A program made the position numbers and the translations under genes. A stretch of DNA of 64,000 bases, from contig VXAI01000116.1 of NCBI GenBank assembly GCA_013399305.1, forward strand, positions 351,617 through 415,616, in the 5' to 3' direction. The stretch comes from Rostratula benghalensis (Eukaryota; Chordata; Aves; Charadriiformes; Rostratulidae). Below the pieces are notes generated by a model, which saw only the letters and a program-made list of their open reading frames with translations, was not told where the DNA came from and did not search any database. Below, piece by piece: positions 23,743 to 36,231 of this stretch (position 1 is the stretch's first letter; each line of letters opens with the position of its first letter).

Positions 23743-26700
23743 TTCTCTTAGTTATTCTTCCAAGTGGTCTATGCTCAGCTTTTTGGCTTGCTTGGGTTTT
23801 TTGTTGGTTTGGTCGTTGGGGAGCAGAGACAAGAATACTCTGTGACCATTGCAGAAAAATACAATGACATCATGGTAATGCTACCTTCTGCAAAGTTGCA
23901 GATCAATCCCAATGTGGTATTAGCTCTATCAGTCACTTAGGAAATAAAAGTATCAAGTTGACTCATAACTGTAAATGTTAAAGGCTAAGAAAAAACCAGG
24001 AAACTATAGGGTCAGCTGCAAATAACTGAACCTACTGAAGAAAGAAAAGCATCATGAAGATACTGCATATTAAAAAAAATATTACTGGTAAATATTAAAT
24101 ACAGTGCAGGTCAGCTGGATCAAGCGTTTCCTTTCAAAAAATAAAAATTATCAGGTAAGAGAAATTTCTCTTTCATTGTTAAAAACTTGTCTGCCTTTCC
24201 TCATTTATGGGATATGACTACAATAAGTGAAAAAACAAGTTTACATCTAGAAAGAGCTATAACTTTTGAAGTAATAACTGAAACACTTTCCTCCTGTGTA
24301 TAGCATTGATAACATAGGTAGTAACACTAATTCAAGCACTGAATTGTCACATGCCATTGGATGCTATCCTTTTTTTGCTCTCTAATGAATTATATTTAGA
24401 GGAGCTCTAGACCTTCAAATTCCTATGAGACTTTTTCTTTGCTTATATCTGGGGATTTAGAAATCTCTGTGTATCTCTCTTATCTCAACAGTGGAAAGAT
24501 CTACTTTACCTTTTATTTAGCTTCCAAGTACTGAGGCATAGTTATCTACAGTCATCAGTCCCCAACTCTCCCTAGCATAAACAACTGTTCAAAAGAAGTA
24601 CCAGGCTGTAAAGCATCATATTTTGAGGGGAGGTTTGTCAGTCTAGAGATATGTGTATCTATTGAAAATAAAATAACAAGCAGTACTTCAGGAAAACATC
24701 GCAACAGAATACGTACCGCACCATAGATACTTCTGAAATTGAATAGTGCAACAACACACACAACTAGGAAATGTCCAGCAAGGGAGGAATATGATATCAA
24801 ATATAACAGATATTACTGACACAGGGAGAAAAAGGCAAAGCAAAGGTATTCTGAAGCAAAAACAAACCCATGAGAGTAGCAGCTCTGAGCACCTGTAATT
24901 TAATCTTTCAAAGCAGAACTTCTGAACTTTTCCTAAGGGTGGTTTGAGATGGTGAAAATCGTCACTATTTGCATACATGTACATTTTTTTCCATTTGGCA
25001 GTGTATAGATGGTTTATATCTATGTCATAAGGCTGTGCAGACTAGTCCTTCATAAAGAAATACGATGTTCAAGACGGAACATAAAATAATTAAATTGAAG
25101 TTTTTCAGAACCAACATGCACAATCAAAACCTTATGACACTGTGACTTGCAATATTCAGAGATGTAGAATAATCGTCACTTCAGAATCCCAATACTGAGC
25201 TACTGCAGTTTTATTCCATTTTTTTTCAAGTCAATGCTTCTGTTTATCTAAATACTCTAACAAATTAAGAATTTAAGAAGCATGAACTTGAAGTTTACAG
25301 ACTAGTTCAACAAATATTTAAATATTTAAAGCAACACTAATTTCACCACTCTCTATCAGAAGTTAAAATAGCATATCTTACCAAGAGAGAAATCCCCCCC
25401 AACGACAGCCATCTACCTATTTAAAATCTCCAAGCAGGAGACTTACAGAGCATTTTGTTAAGGGGTGGAGAAACTGTTAACTGTAAACAGTTTAGCGCAG
25501 CCAGGGACACGTAGGTATCTTAAAATCTAATTGTCAAACAAGATGCAAAGGAGATTCTACCAGTTTAGCTCTTTTTGGTCAACAGACGCCTTCTGTAACC
25601 ATTCTGTCACACACTGCAGAATCTGTCCTACTACACAACATGGAATATCACATTTCATTTTACTTTCAATTCTCCGGAAATCAAAATCTCTCTATGAAGT
25701 CATGAGAGCAAATTCAGCTCAACTCTTCATTTTTATCCACACCTTATATAAAATAAATAAAAAATAAAAGCAGTAACTGCAACAAAAGATGATTAAGACT
25801 TCAGGAAGGCTACCTCTTTTAAGATCATTTCTGCGAAAGTGGTATACTGAAGCAGCACAAAGACTTCTGTCCATTTCTGGAAAGAAGACAGTGAAAGAAT
25901 TTAAAATATTTTTTTACTGCTTATCTCTTCCACTTTTAACCATTGAGAACTTTATTTTAGAATTATTCAGAAACAAACTTTTAAGCATTGAGAACAAAAT
26001 TCAAATTGAGAAATTTGAAAAACTAAAAAATAATTAAAATATAACAGGATTTCTTTCCTCAGAGCCTCTTTGCAGGTTCTATCCTATATTTGAAGACTGG
26101 ACCAATAGTCCAATTGACTCTCATCATTGGAATTTTATCCTTGATCTGAAATATCAATAAAATCACTTCACCAGCAAAACCATTTAAAAATGTAGCTGTA
26201 TTAGTCATAGTCACTGATCTTCTGGACTACCTTAAAAAACAGTGATATGGTTTTATACACCAGAAAGCAATTCTTCTAGCACTGGCATCTCATGTAAAAA
26301 ATTATACGTTTGCAAGGCAGCAGCACACTTTTCAGCCTGAGATCTCCAAATAAACAAACAGATACCTCTAAACTTATACTCCGTTTTACCAGTCCTTTTG
26401 AGTCTTCTCTCCATTTTTTCCACATCCCACTTACTAAACCACCACTAGGTGGATACTCGTATCATGTAATACAAAAGGTCTGTTTGTCATAATTTTTTTC
26501 TGCCAACTTCAAAAGCAAACTGCATGAGAAAGATCAAAGTAATCAGAGCAAGTTCTGCTTCCTAAAAGGCTGGGTACCTCCAGACTAGGGCACAGCTGAA
26601 CAGAGCTGGGCTTGTAAAGAGTTAGAGTGCAGGGACAGCTCACAATCCAAGGTGGAGTGGGATCTGGGAGACAGAAACCATGGGCTTGTTCAATTACAGA

Positions 26701-27929
26701 GGTCCTTGCACCTTTTTGGCTTACACCCATAAACCAACAACGTCCTGTCATTCTTTGACCCTCTATCCACCACTGTTCCCCACAATATAATGAAATGTTT
26801 AGTTTCAGTACTGCATAAGGATTTTTCCCTCTTTGACATGCTTGACTAAAATGGCCAGATTTTGTGTGAGAGTCCACAAGGAAGTTTAAGGGCTTTTTAT
26901 CAGATAAAAATGTTTAATAAATAAAAGACTGTAGGGATTGCATGACCCTGCTTTGGCAGCTATATTATTTGATTCACTGAAGTTGAGACAAAAAATTTTC
27001 TGATGCAACTGAACATTTACAGACACAGTGAGCTAACGTTTATAGTTGTAATTTGAAAATGTAATCATCACTTCTTTAGCTGAATTTTATGATAATTTTA
27101 ATTATTAAATGTTCAGTATATTGTAATTTGTCACTCTTACCAATACAATAACTAAAGAAAGATTCAAATTGAAATCGTGGATGTGAAATTGGGGGAGGGG
27201 GAAAATGAGCATACATAAGGGTCAGCAATAGAACCGTGGTGCAACAGAGCTTGCTTCCAAAATAGCTTTTATAACATCATTATAACATCATAACATTATA
27301 GCACTGTACTAATATTTCAAACTAAAACCAGAAACCTACATACCTAAACAGTGAAAGGGTTGCCTAAAGCTTCAACTTTTCAATCACAGCTGGCAAGATA
27401 CTCATTAACATTTCTATGGCAAATTAATACTGAAAAATACTAACAGATCTTGTTAACCTGTTACTCCATATTCTGTGACTTCAGCAAGGTATGGCCATAG
27501 TTGCTTATGATATCATCAAATGATATCATCACTGAAATCAAAACCTCCTGGAATAAGTCCTGGCAGATTCAGGTTAGAAATCAAGCAGAGCTTCCTAATC
27601 AGTCGATTTCTTTTTAAAAGCTAGTTGAATTAATAAAAGAGCAATTACTTTCACTCTAAACCTTATTCTAAATTGTGGTAATTTTGGATAAATAGAGTTT
27701 AATGAGATCACCTTATGCTAAATTGATTTTTCTGTTCTACAGAGCAAAGTGCTTTCCAGTTCAGAACTCAGCAATACATGCGGTAAAGCTATCATGATCA
27801 AAATATTGCTTTCAGTATATGAAATGTGAAGACATGAACAGTATATTGCTTTGCTATGAAATTCTAATATAAATGTAGCCAATTTCTATATTCATTTTCC
27901 TAAAATGAATGCCTCATTCCTGACAATAA

Positions 27930-27944
27930 TTTTTTTTTTTTTTT
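27930..27944 (+). repeat. Poly-T tract (T15)
   Basis: Fifteen thymines follow ACAATAA and precede CCCTTCTCTG. No mobile element is recognisable on the minus strand next to it. Confidence 0.85.
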
Positions 27945-29199
27945 CCCTTCTCTGTGGAGGATTTTTCAAAAGCAGACACTTTGCTTTTGGAAATCACATA
28001 TATCCTCATAAGACAGATAAAGTCATCTTATGTTGAATTGAAATCAGGACCTACCAATTTTAATACATCTTTTGAATCAAATATATGGTCTGCTAAATCT
28101 TATCAGTATTATGTATATTGAAAGCTAAACTGATGAATCACTGGATAAATTAGGTAGCAAATGCGTGACAATCTATTATTTATTAAGACGGATCAGTGCT
28201 TCGATTCATTCAGTCCGTAGAACTTAATATATCAACTTTTGAGGAATTATTTTAAATTGCAGAGATTTTGTAGAAAGGCAAAAGACACAAGTAAGAATAG
28301 ACTAAGGAAAAAAACAGTCCATAAAGTCATTCCAATTTACACACCTGCTATATTTTTTGATCTCTATATTTAAAAGGACTGGCAAATAAATGTTTAAGGT
28401 TGAAATGAAAGACAGCAACATGACAAAACCCAGCAAGACATTGCCAGGCATGATCTTTCTTATGGCCTACCTTAGCCATCAAAAAGAAAGCATTCAAAAA
28501 TATTTACATAGATAATAGTCCTTACACTATTTTAAGTGTATTTGATGTCCAGATTATGTCTTTTAATACAGGTTGAAATAGGGTTGGTGCATTAAATGTG
28601 TTAGAGACAAGCCCAGGAGTTGGCTTTTTCTGCTCTTACCCTTCAGTGGAAAGTAAGTTCCTGAAGATTAGAAGATGTCTTTTTTGTCTACTTAACCCGT
28701 CTCCCAAATTTAATCTGCAAGTGCAAGAAGCAAAAACAATTTTGCCTGGTCTAGCGGATGATCAGGGATAGGATGTATTTTCCCCATAAAGACCTAACTC
28801 CCTTGTTGAATTTTAAAAGGACATAATATAAGCATGCAGCTATATATTGAAATCAGACAGTTAGGCCTCCTGTCCTGCTCTGCTGAACACTTTCTCAGAG
28901 TAATCCCACTTGGTAGTCATATTTAGCCAACCATAACAGTCTGGGGTCTCTAAAAAGCCCTGCCTCTTTTCTTCTCTTTTGTGACTTCCTACATTTCCAG
29001 TATCCCATAAATAATTAGGCATAATCGGTTTTACTGAGAGTTGTCACAGCCTTAAAAAGAAGTATTTGAAAATGGAGGACTTGCCAAGTGCATACATGTT
29101 TGTTCCACATAAATCTTCCTTTATACAAAATAGCATAGTGTATCTCTACTGTCATGTTGGAATATTTCTAACTTTGCAGTCACATCTTTGTCTACCCAT

Positions 29200-29560
29200 C
29201 TTCCGCTCCGCTGATGCATTGGTGCAACCAGCCTCACTTGTTTGAAGAAACCCTGTACAATACGCACCCACTTCCATCCTACTTGCAAAAAGGATTAGAC
29301 CACATCAGGTCTGGCTCTCTTGACCTTCTCAGAGTCCTCCAACATTGTCCTGTGAGACTTCGCATGCCTGCAGGAAGTATTATAACTCACTGGGGCAACT
29401 AGACTCCTTGGAAGAGCCCCAGCACAGCTGGGAGCTGCCCAGTCCTGTCCCATGGACAACCACCAGCAGCCACAACCAGCAAGGGCTGTCCTCCAAGGCT
29501 GCAGAGATGAACATTCATGTCAACAGGAAAGAAGAAATAAGATTTTCTTTAAAATAATTA
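29200..29560. other. GC-richer patch, unclassified
   Basis: About 350 bases are richer in C and G than the surroundings and contain phrases such as GAGCCCCAGCACAGCTGGGA (an inverted CAGC/GCTG pair) and AGCAGCCACAACCAGCAAGG. Plus-strand frames of 62 and 70 codons overlap it but share no similarity with proteins I know. It could be a decayed repeat, a non-coding exon or chance composition. Confidence 0.3.
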
Positions 29561-32500
29561 AAAAAAAAATTTAAAACCACGAAATCCATATGTGAACAGG
29601 AGTAAATAGACTGCTGAAGATACATGCATGGCCTCGTACAGCAGATGACTTTGGCGAGTGCAAGCCAAAGGTCAGTGAAGTCCCAGCACGCTTGGTAAAG
29701 GTACAAGGTGTGAAGCTGCTGCAGTGGATGGATGACTGTTTTGCTGAAAGACCGGGCAGGTAAGGCCAGATGGTTCTGGAACTGCTACAAAGAAAGCCTA
29801 TTGGCATGCCACCACTCCAAACAGATCACCAGAGCTAACACCAAGACCCTGCCCATGCACAGGATGGGAACCTGAGTGTTCACTCCAGTGCTGCTAACAA
29901 AGACAATAAAAACCTAGTCACAGGGATGCTGCTAGATATAAACAAAGGGGGAAAACTATCAGGTCAGTTGTATAAAAGAGTATTTGCTTGCATCAAGGTC
30001 ATTTTTTACTCAAAAAAAAAAAATCACAATGACTGGCTTCTCATCTAATCTGTCAAGGTACATCAGAGTATGTCTTCAGGCACCCAAATTTGAAAGAAAC
30101 AGCTAATATATTTATGTTAATTACCTTTGCATACTGGCTGTATGGCAAGCCAAAGGAAATATACATATGCTTACCTATTGGGAAGTTCTAGAGAGCCCTG
30201 CTACACTAAACTGATTTAATCCTCTATTCTGTGTTTTCATATATGTCTGTACAAGGATTTATGCTATTAAAATTTGTAAACAGACTCTCATAGCATTATA
30301 AATAGGTGATAAGGCAAAATAAAAACTAGTTCAATGGTTTCAACATCTCCAAATATGTTATTTAATTCTATTTAAATTCAAGAATACCGTGAAAGAACAC
30401 CGAAATATGGGAGGTAGGACCAGTTATTCCACCCAACTGACAATATGCTGTATGAATTTGGGGCTTCCATATATTTTTGAATTCATCTTCCCCATTTCTT
30501 ACAATGTCTGTGTTATCTCTTAGGTTATCTCTTATTAGAAAGTTTTTGCTCTCATATCCTGCTGGATTCTCGTTGGTTTTCCCAGACTCTGACTGGTTTA
30601 TGTGGTTCAGATGCCTGAAGAAATTTTTGTTTAGTTTTGCAGCTCTTGAAGTCCAGCACAGGATTTAAGAAGCTAATACGTATCATAGAAGGTAGATATT
30701 TTGAAATTACTCTTTCTATAGCTTATACCTTTTCCCACAAGTTTATTGTTCAAACTATAATAGAAAGATGGTTATCTCTAAATGGGTGTGTACCACAACA
30801 GCAAAATGAGAAATTTAGAACATTTAGGCCAGCATAAAAATAGTCATCAGTAGCTGTCCTTCAAAAATTACTGCTTGAATAAATACTTGCATGATAAGGG
30901 GTCAGTATTGCTGCCATCTTAATTGTGATACATTCCACAGTTTTCTTAATAGTTCTTGCCTATTTGCCAGGTTTCATCATTTCTACAGGAATAAAGTGGT
31001 AGTGCCAAAATGGGACAGTCAGCAATCAGAGTTTGCTACCTTGTTTTAAATGGAGGTTGATAAATGGAACACAACAGACTGCAAATGCAGTAGATGTCAT
31101 GCAAAAGCAAAAAGGGAATTGTTTTAAACTTTTGTAAATTAGAGACTAGAAAAGCAATGTATTGTGAGAATATTCAAAGCTTTTTTTTTATGTCTCCCAC
31201 TCTTCTATACTTTGGTAATAGTATCCATTGATTTGGGTTGTGTTGGTTTTTGTTTTGTATTTGTTTTTTTTCTAATGTAGTAATTCATCTGAAATACATT
31301 TGTCTTTCTGATAGCTGAAGAAATTCATATTTCCCTTGTACAGAAATTGAACCCCTACTTCAAAAAAATCAGCATTTATTACTTTTTTCATGATTCTACT
31401 CTCAAAATAATGTTGGGATGTGTCAGTCTATCATCCTGAAGAGCTTGTGTTTTTCATGGTCATCTGGGGCTAAAACTTTTTAACATTCCTTAAAAGCCTA
31501 TGTCATATGTGCTGCAAATTAAGGTGATTGAAATATCTTGTACACTATCATTAGCATGTATTTCATATGCTCAACTAACTTTTGGATACTGGGCTATTTT
31601 ATCTTTCTCAATTAACATCCACATTGTTTAAAGTAGCATCTTGATACAAGCTGATAGTAAGCTCTGACGTACAGCAAACTGTTAATACAGGTCCTGCTCA
31701 CTGCATGGTACAATTCATAATGTTCAATGAACAATGCAGTGAAAAAATTTGTTAGAGTGACAACACAGTAGCCCACATGTTATAAGTTTTTTTCACTTTC
31801 TTTTCTGTGAAGTTAGAGTGGTGATTATTTTAAGGTAAAGTTGTAAAAGTCACATAGAAAATACCAACCATAGCTCAAGATAAATCTTATATTCATTATA
31901 ATTTATGTTATTAAATTACCTTTAGCACAAGTCATCGTTGGAGCACCTTTCTACAGTTGTATTTCTTTAAAAAATCTATAATGCAGATAAATTAAAACAT
32001 ATGCAGTAATGATTTAGCTGAGATGCAACACTGTGTCTGCAATGGAGTCTTTCTGTGACCTTGCCAAGCTTACAGAGTGTGCCAATAACAGAACTGGGAT
32101 TAGAAAACTGACTGATTAAAATTTTGCTCACTAGGATAAAACACTTGAAATGAATCATCTAATTTTCCAGCATGTCCTTGGGTTGCTGCAGGCACAATAA
32201 ATTACATTAATATAAAAGCAAACATCTATAAAAAATTACAGTTAATACATTTCATATATATTGTAACATCATGTCCTATTTTTAAAACTCACAATTACCT
32301 TAAAGAAATGTTGATGTTCATAGATGACATGAAATATATGAACAGTATGCTGCAGTGTGAAATTTCAGAACCATTAGCCTGATCCAAAATACAGAGAATT
32401 CCACCGAAATCTTTCTCCTGATTCAGTAGACTCCAGAACTAGCCCTATCTGCACATTTTTGATTAACATCAAATGCTGTCCCTAGTATCTCTACAAAGAA

Positions 32501-34317
32501 CAGAAACGCTGAATGCTCTGGGTATAACCTTGTACTCCAGCAAAAGGAGCAGAATATAAATGAAAAACAGCAACAAGCAATTGCAGTGGAAAATAATCAG
32601 CAGAAGTAGTAATGAATTAATGGCTGCCAAATCTCTGCCCATCATGGCAAAAATGCAATCTATCATGCAGCTGTTTGTCATCCTTGCAAAGGGTTCCAAA
32701 GGGCTGTTTCACCTAAGGAGACAAACCTCCCAGTTTTCCTTTTCCACTCTAGTAAAGAGATGTAGGCTCCTTCAGAGGGAGAGTAAGAGCAAACTCTTCC
32801 AATTTCCTTCTCAAGGAGCCCATCTACTTCACTCACTGTAAAAAGTCTAAGAAGAATAGCTGCTCAGAACCCAGTTTTTCTAGCTGAGTAAATAGTTAAT
32901 ATCTTCATCTATGTCACAGCCTCTAACTTCTGTCAAGAAAACAGTGGGGGCCACTAAACAACATAATCAGCAGTAATCTATTTTACAGTTCTTAAAATGT
33001 ACATTAAATCCTTTTGCATTATCAAAAATACTATTTTTCATTGTATGTATTTTTACTACATCTGTTAAAGTAGTTCCCAAAAGTTTCAGAGTGATTTGTG
33101 GTGGACGCTTTATAAAGACATCAAAAAAACCCATGGTATCTCCTTAACTTGTTTTCCTTTTGTGCTCATCTGACTCAATTAGTAATTCTCACAATCGCTA
33201 AAAGGTACAGGAGTTACATTTTGCACTCTGAACATTAACTGGATTTGAAAGTGCTCAAACACGTATCTATGTCAGAATGCCAGCTACCAGGCAAGCCTAA
33301 GAGAAAACAGTGAAAATGAACATTGGGGCAGTTCAGGCTCAAAATTTATAATAGGCTTTTGAACCAGTTATGAAAACATATGGACAGCCTTAGAAGGAGC
33401 ATCATCATTTATTAACCCCTGAAAGGCAACCTGCACTCTTCAGAATATCATACCATTCTGCTGCACTGATACCTCCAAGGCAACCAAGATCACTCTATAT
33501 CATTAAATACTCTATTGTAATTCCAGAAAATTACTCTGGGGGAATGAATTATATTACATAAGTAATCATGCTGAAAACTAACATGACAAATTCTGAAATA
33601 AAAATAAGATAAATTCAAGACATCTTGAAATCCTAAATCTCAGTCTAGTATATAGATCTAAAACACAATCACTTCTCAGTCATGTAATTTATTTCTTTTC
33701 AAAATGAGGTACAAACAAGAATTCCTTAAATAAACACAGACTGAGTTTCACTGGAATACTGTTTTTGCAGAGATTGGCTTTAATCAGTGTGCTTTTCTAC
33801 AGTTTTCAAGAGTGCAATGTTAGAATTTCCTTGTAGATTTTAAGGTACCTGAATTTTGTAAAGGATACACTAGGATTTTTGAAGAGAAATATGACACACT
33901 CACAGAATTTTTTAATTTTATTTAGATTATGAGGGGATATATTCAACTGGTGCAAGTAATCAAGTAATTTGAAATCTCGAATGCATTTTCTGAAACATAA
34001 ATATTCACAACAAAAAAATAAATGTAAATTAAAAAACAATAGTAGAGACGTTCCTAGAAACAATGTGTATTCCTAAACACCTTAGAAATTTTGATAACTG
34101 ATATTAGATTTTTTAACATTCCAAATTGCAACCGTTACAGGGAGTCAATATATTGCCAATTTTTTTAGATCACAACCACAAAAATATTAGCAAGTTGAAA
34201 CTGGCTGCTGGGCTTCAACCAAAAATATTTTTCGTGCTACAATTATTTGCCTTAATTTTTAAAAAATGACAGCCGTTGTTATCACAGACAAACAACAGGT
34301 TAATTTTACACAGCCAT

Positions 34318-34385
34318 TAGAGAAAAAAAAACAAAACAAACCAAAAAAACCCCCACCAAAACAAAACAAAAAAAAAAAAAAAACC
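34318..34385 (+). repeat. A-rich low-complexity repeat (AAAAC-type)
   Basis: Adenine runs alternate with single or multiple cytosines (AAAACAAAACAAACC, then AAACCCCCACC, then an unbroken A run before CCCCAC). This is simple sequence, without a recognisable retroelement body upstream. Confidence 0.85.
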
Positions 34386-34391
34386 CCACAT

Positions 34392-34443
34392 CAAACTCCT
34401 TCACTGACTTTAATGATTTATAAATGACAGCAGAGGTGGCAAA
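34392..34443. repeat. Possible relic of a palindromic amniote repeat
   Basis: CTCCTTCACTGACTTTAATG, then ATTTATAAATGACAGCAGAG, then GTGGC resembles the centre and one arm of the same remembered palindromic family as at 3.55 and 12.8 kb (ATTGACTTCAATGG, then GATTTACACCAGCTGAGG, then GGC). The match is diverged and unverified. Confidence 0.3.
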
Positions 34444-34810
34444 TGAAAGAGGCTTCTCCAGAACATAGCCAAAGGTAGACAATAATCTCTCTGAACTAAA
34501 TCTCCATTGTTCATCTAAGTTATTAAATCTATAGACCAATGATGAGATGCTTGTCTTTTTTAAAGAATATATCTCTATTCCTTTGCAGCCCTGAATTAGA
34601 GATTTGCCCTATCAGTAATATAATATGCTATAACTACAGAAAAAATATGCAGTTAAAAAAGTAATTCAATCCATGTGATCCAATATTTCTTTCTGTATAA
34701 TCTAGAAAGAAATATATGTTATCAGAAGCTCAGACTTTGCTGTGACACTGAACAATTACATGGAAAGAGATGTTTATCGTTGACATTGAGTGCATTCACT
34801 TTAAAATCTT

Positions 34811-34912
34811 ATTCAGGAAAGCATCCTTATTCAGTAAAACATTTAAGCACATGCTTAACTTTAAACACATGCTTTGGGGCCAGTGAAGTAAGTGAGATTT
34901 AAGCACATTCCA
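34811..34912. repeat. Relic of a palindromic amniote repeat (TTAAGCACATGCTTAA type)
   Basis: The block ATTCAGTAAAACATTTAAGC, ACATGCTTAACTTTAAACAC, ATGCTTTGGGGCCAGTGAAG, then GATTTAAGCACATTCC is a good ordered match to a well-known palindromic repeat of birds, turtles and crocodilians whose arms carry AAGCACATGCTTAACTTTAA around a CATTGACTTCAATGG-like centre. Within the window it shows a 12-bp direct repeat (ATTTAAGCACAT at 34,841-34,852 and 34,897-34,908) and a repeated CACATGCTT. This is the clearest of the palindromic relics here. Such elements have no coding capacity. The family identification is from memory. Confidence 0.55.
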
Positions 34913-34987
34913 AAAAATGATGGATATAAAGCCAAAAGATATTAACACGAATGGGTTTTGGATTTAGGCTTTTTTCAAGTCTTAAAT

Positions 34988-35047
34988 ATACACATACAGA
35001 CACGTGCATACACATACACATACACGCCCACAGAGACACTTACACAG
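34988..35047 (+). repeat. CACATA-type imperfect microsatellite
   Basis: Imperfect repeats of ACACAT and CACATA with interruptions (ACACGTGC, CACGCCCACAGAG) span about 60 bases. The array is degenerate, so it is probably old and stable. Confidence 0.8.
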
Positions 35048-35513
35048 AGAGATCTGTCTCTAAACTAAGCCAAAACATGAGAAACTCTAACTCAAAAGAT
35101 AGTTTGCTAAGAAACCAGAATTAAACTGAAAACAGGGATCTTTAAATACAGTGGCCGCTTCTGCATCTTACTGGCTTCTTAAATCCCCAGTTCACTTACT
35201 CTAAAGTTAACATTTATGAAAGCCTGAGCATTTTTATCTGGAATCTTCCTTCCATACTCTCACCCCCCAGGCTTGATCTCACCAGAAAGAAAAGGTTCAG
35301 ATCTAATGAAAATTCTGCTTACACAGGGTATATTGGTCACGTTCTGATGTCAGGAACAAGAACCAATTCCTTTTATAAAGAGATGAGTCTCTTGAGAAGA
35401 CAGATGTTGACAAAAGCACAAACTTTGCATCACAGATCAGCTTTTTTATGTGAGATACAGGGAACAAGATAACGCACAGTTTGTAACAGTATGATAAATC
35501 TTTGCAATTAGAT

Positions 35514-35560
35514 TAATCATTAATTACCCAATCACTTATTGAATTAATAATTAATGATTA
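35514..35560. promoter_or_regulatory. TAAT-rich 13-bp inverted repeat, candidate homeodomain-binding element
   Basis: TAATCATTAATTA at 35,514-35,526 is the exact reverse complement of TAATTAATGATTA at 35,548-35,560. Within and between the arms are several TAATTA and ATTAAT cores, the sites bound by many homeodomain proteins, plus CAATCA in the spacer. TGCAATTAGATTAATC just before continues the pattern. The dense, symmetric arrangement is unlike the surrounding low-complexity A/T DNA. A regulatory role is inferred. Chance in AT-rich sequence remains possible. Confidence 0.35.
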
Positions 35561-36204
35561 TTTTCTGGATTTTCTCTCATTTTGTCTCTCAAAGAAAAGA
35601 TGCCTCTTTAGAAGCGATTGCTAAAAAGGGGGTTGGATGAAGCTTCCATGAAACTGTAGCACAATAACATCTTTTTTCTGTAGTACATTTGGAATGCAGT
35701 TAAGATCCTTTTAAAAGCTTAATAATAACTGAAGATATAATACTTTCCCCCTAAAACACAGCACCAGCACAAATCTGCCCAGTAATAAGACTGTATGTTT
35801 GAGGAGGCTTTCACTGTGGACTGAAGATAGAGACCTGATTAGAGTACTATGAAGATCTACGGATGTGCGAACAGAGGCAGCCAAATAGCCAGAAAAGCCA
35901 GGGGAACATCAAGAGAAATACTTACCCTCTATCAGGTAGTCTGTGCTATTTGGAAATCAGAATGAAACACAGAAAATGAACTGCCACCTCTTTCATTCTC
36001 ATGCTTGAGGAAACAGCTTGTTACATCTTCAGAAAAAAAAGCAAAGTGGCATCTAGGAAATACAGCTTAATACCACTAGTTTCTCCCCTTAACAGAAAAG
36101 GGAAAATTATGAAAGAAAAACAAAACCCAATTTCTAATTTTTTAAAAGGCTCACAGCTGAATAGAAGGACCTGCTTCAACTAAATGACTTACAAAAATAA
36201 GTGG

Positions 36205-36231
36205 AGAAAGTTCCGTGCCTTGGAACTTTCT
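36205..36231. other. Perfect 10-bp hairpin, 7-base loop
   Basis: AGAAAGTTCC at 36,205-36,214 pairs exactly with GGAACTTTCT at 36,222-36,231 across the loop GTGCCTT. Each arm also fits the heat-shock-type dimer nGAAnnTTCn, so the pair could be binding sites as well as a hairpin. There is no T-run terminator context and no gene nearby. Function is unknown. Confidence 0.5.

Larger units (their letters stand above)
18073..29199. other. Mostly unique AT-rich sequence with faint old CR1 relics
   Basis: No gene could be supported. Plus-strand CR1 relics are recognisable at about 18.6, 19.5-19.77, 21.07-21.13 and 23.58-23.64 kb and are listed separately. One GC-richer interval, about 26,560-26,790, is open for 122 codons on the minus strand (26,509-26,877) but shows no domain, repeat or membrane segment I recognise. 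The palindrome TTATTGCAATAA at 21,771-21,782 matches a C/EBP-type half-site pair but is isolated. Confidence 0.55.

Noticed and set aside
26509..26877. 122-codon minus-strand frame in a GC-richer patch, with a phrase like GHFSQACQRGKNP that hints at a zinc knuckle
   Set aside because: The spacing of cysteines and histidines does not fit CCHC and the rest resembles no retroviral or host protein I know.
35625..35650. GGGGGTTGGATGAAGC, similar to the CR1 3' end
   Set aside because: Single short match without the downstream blocks.
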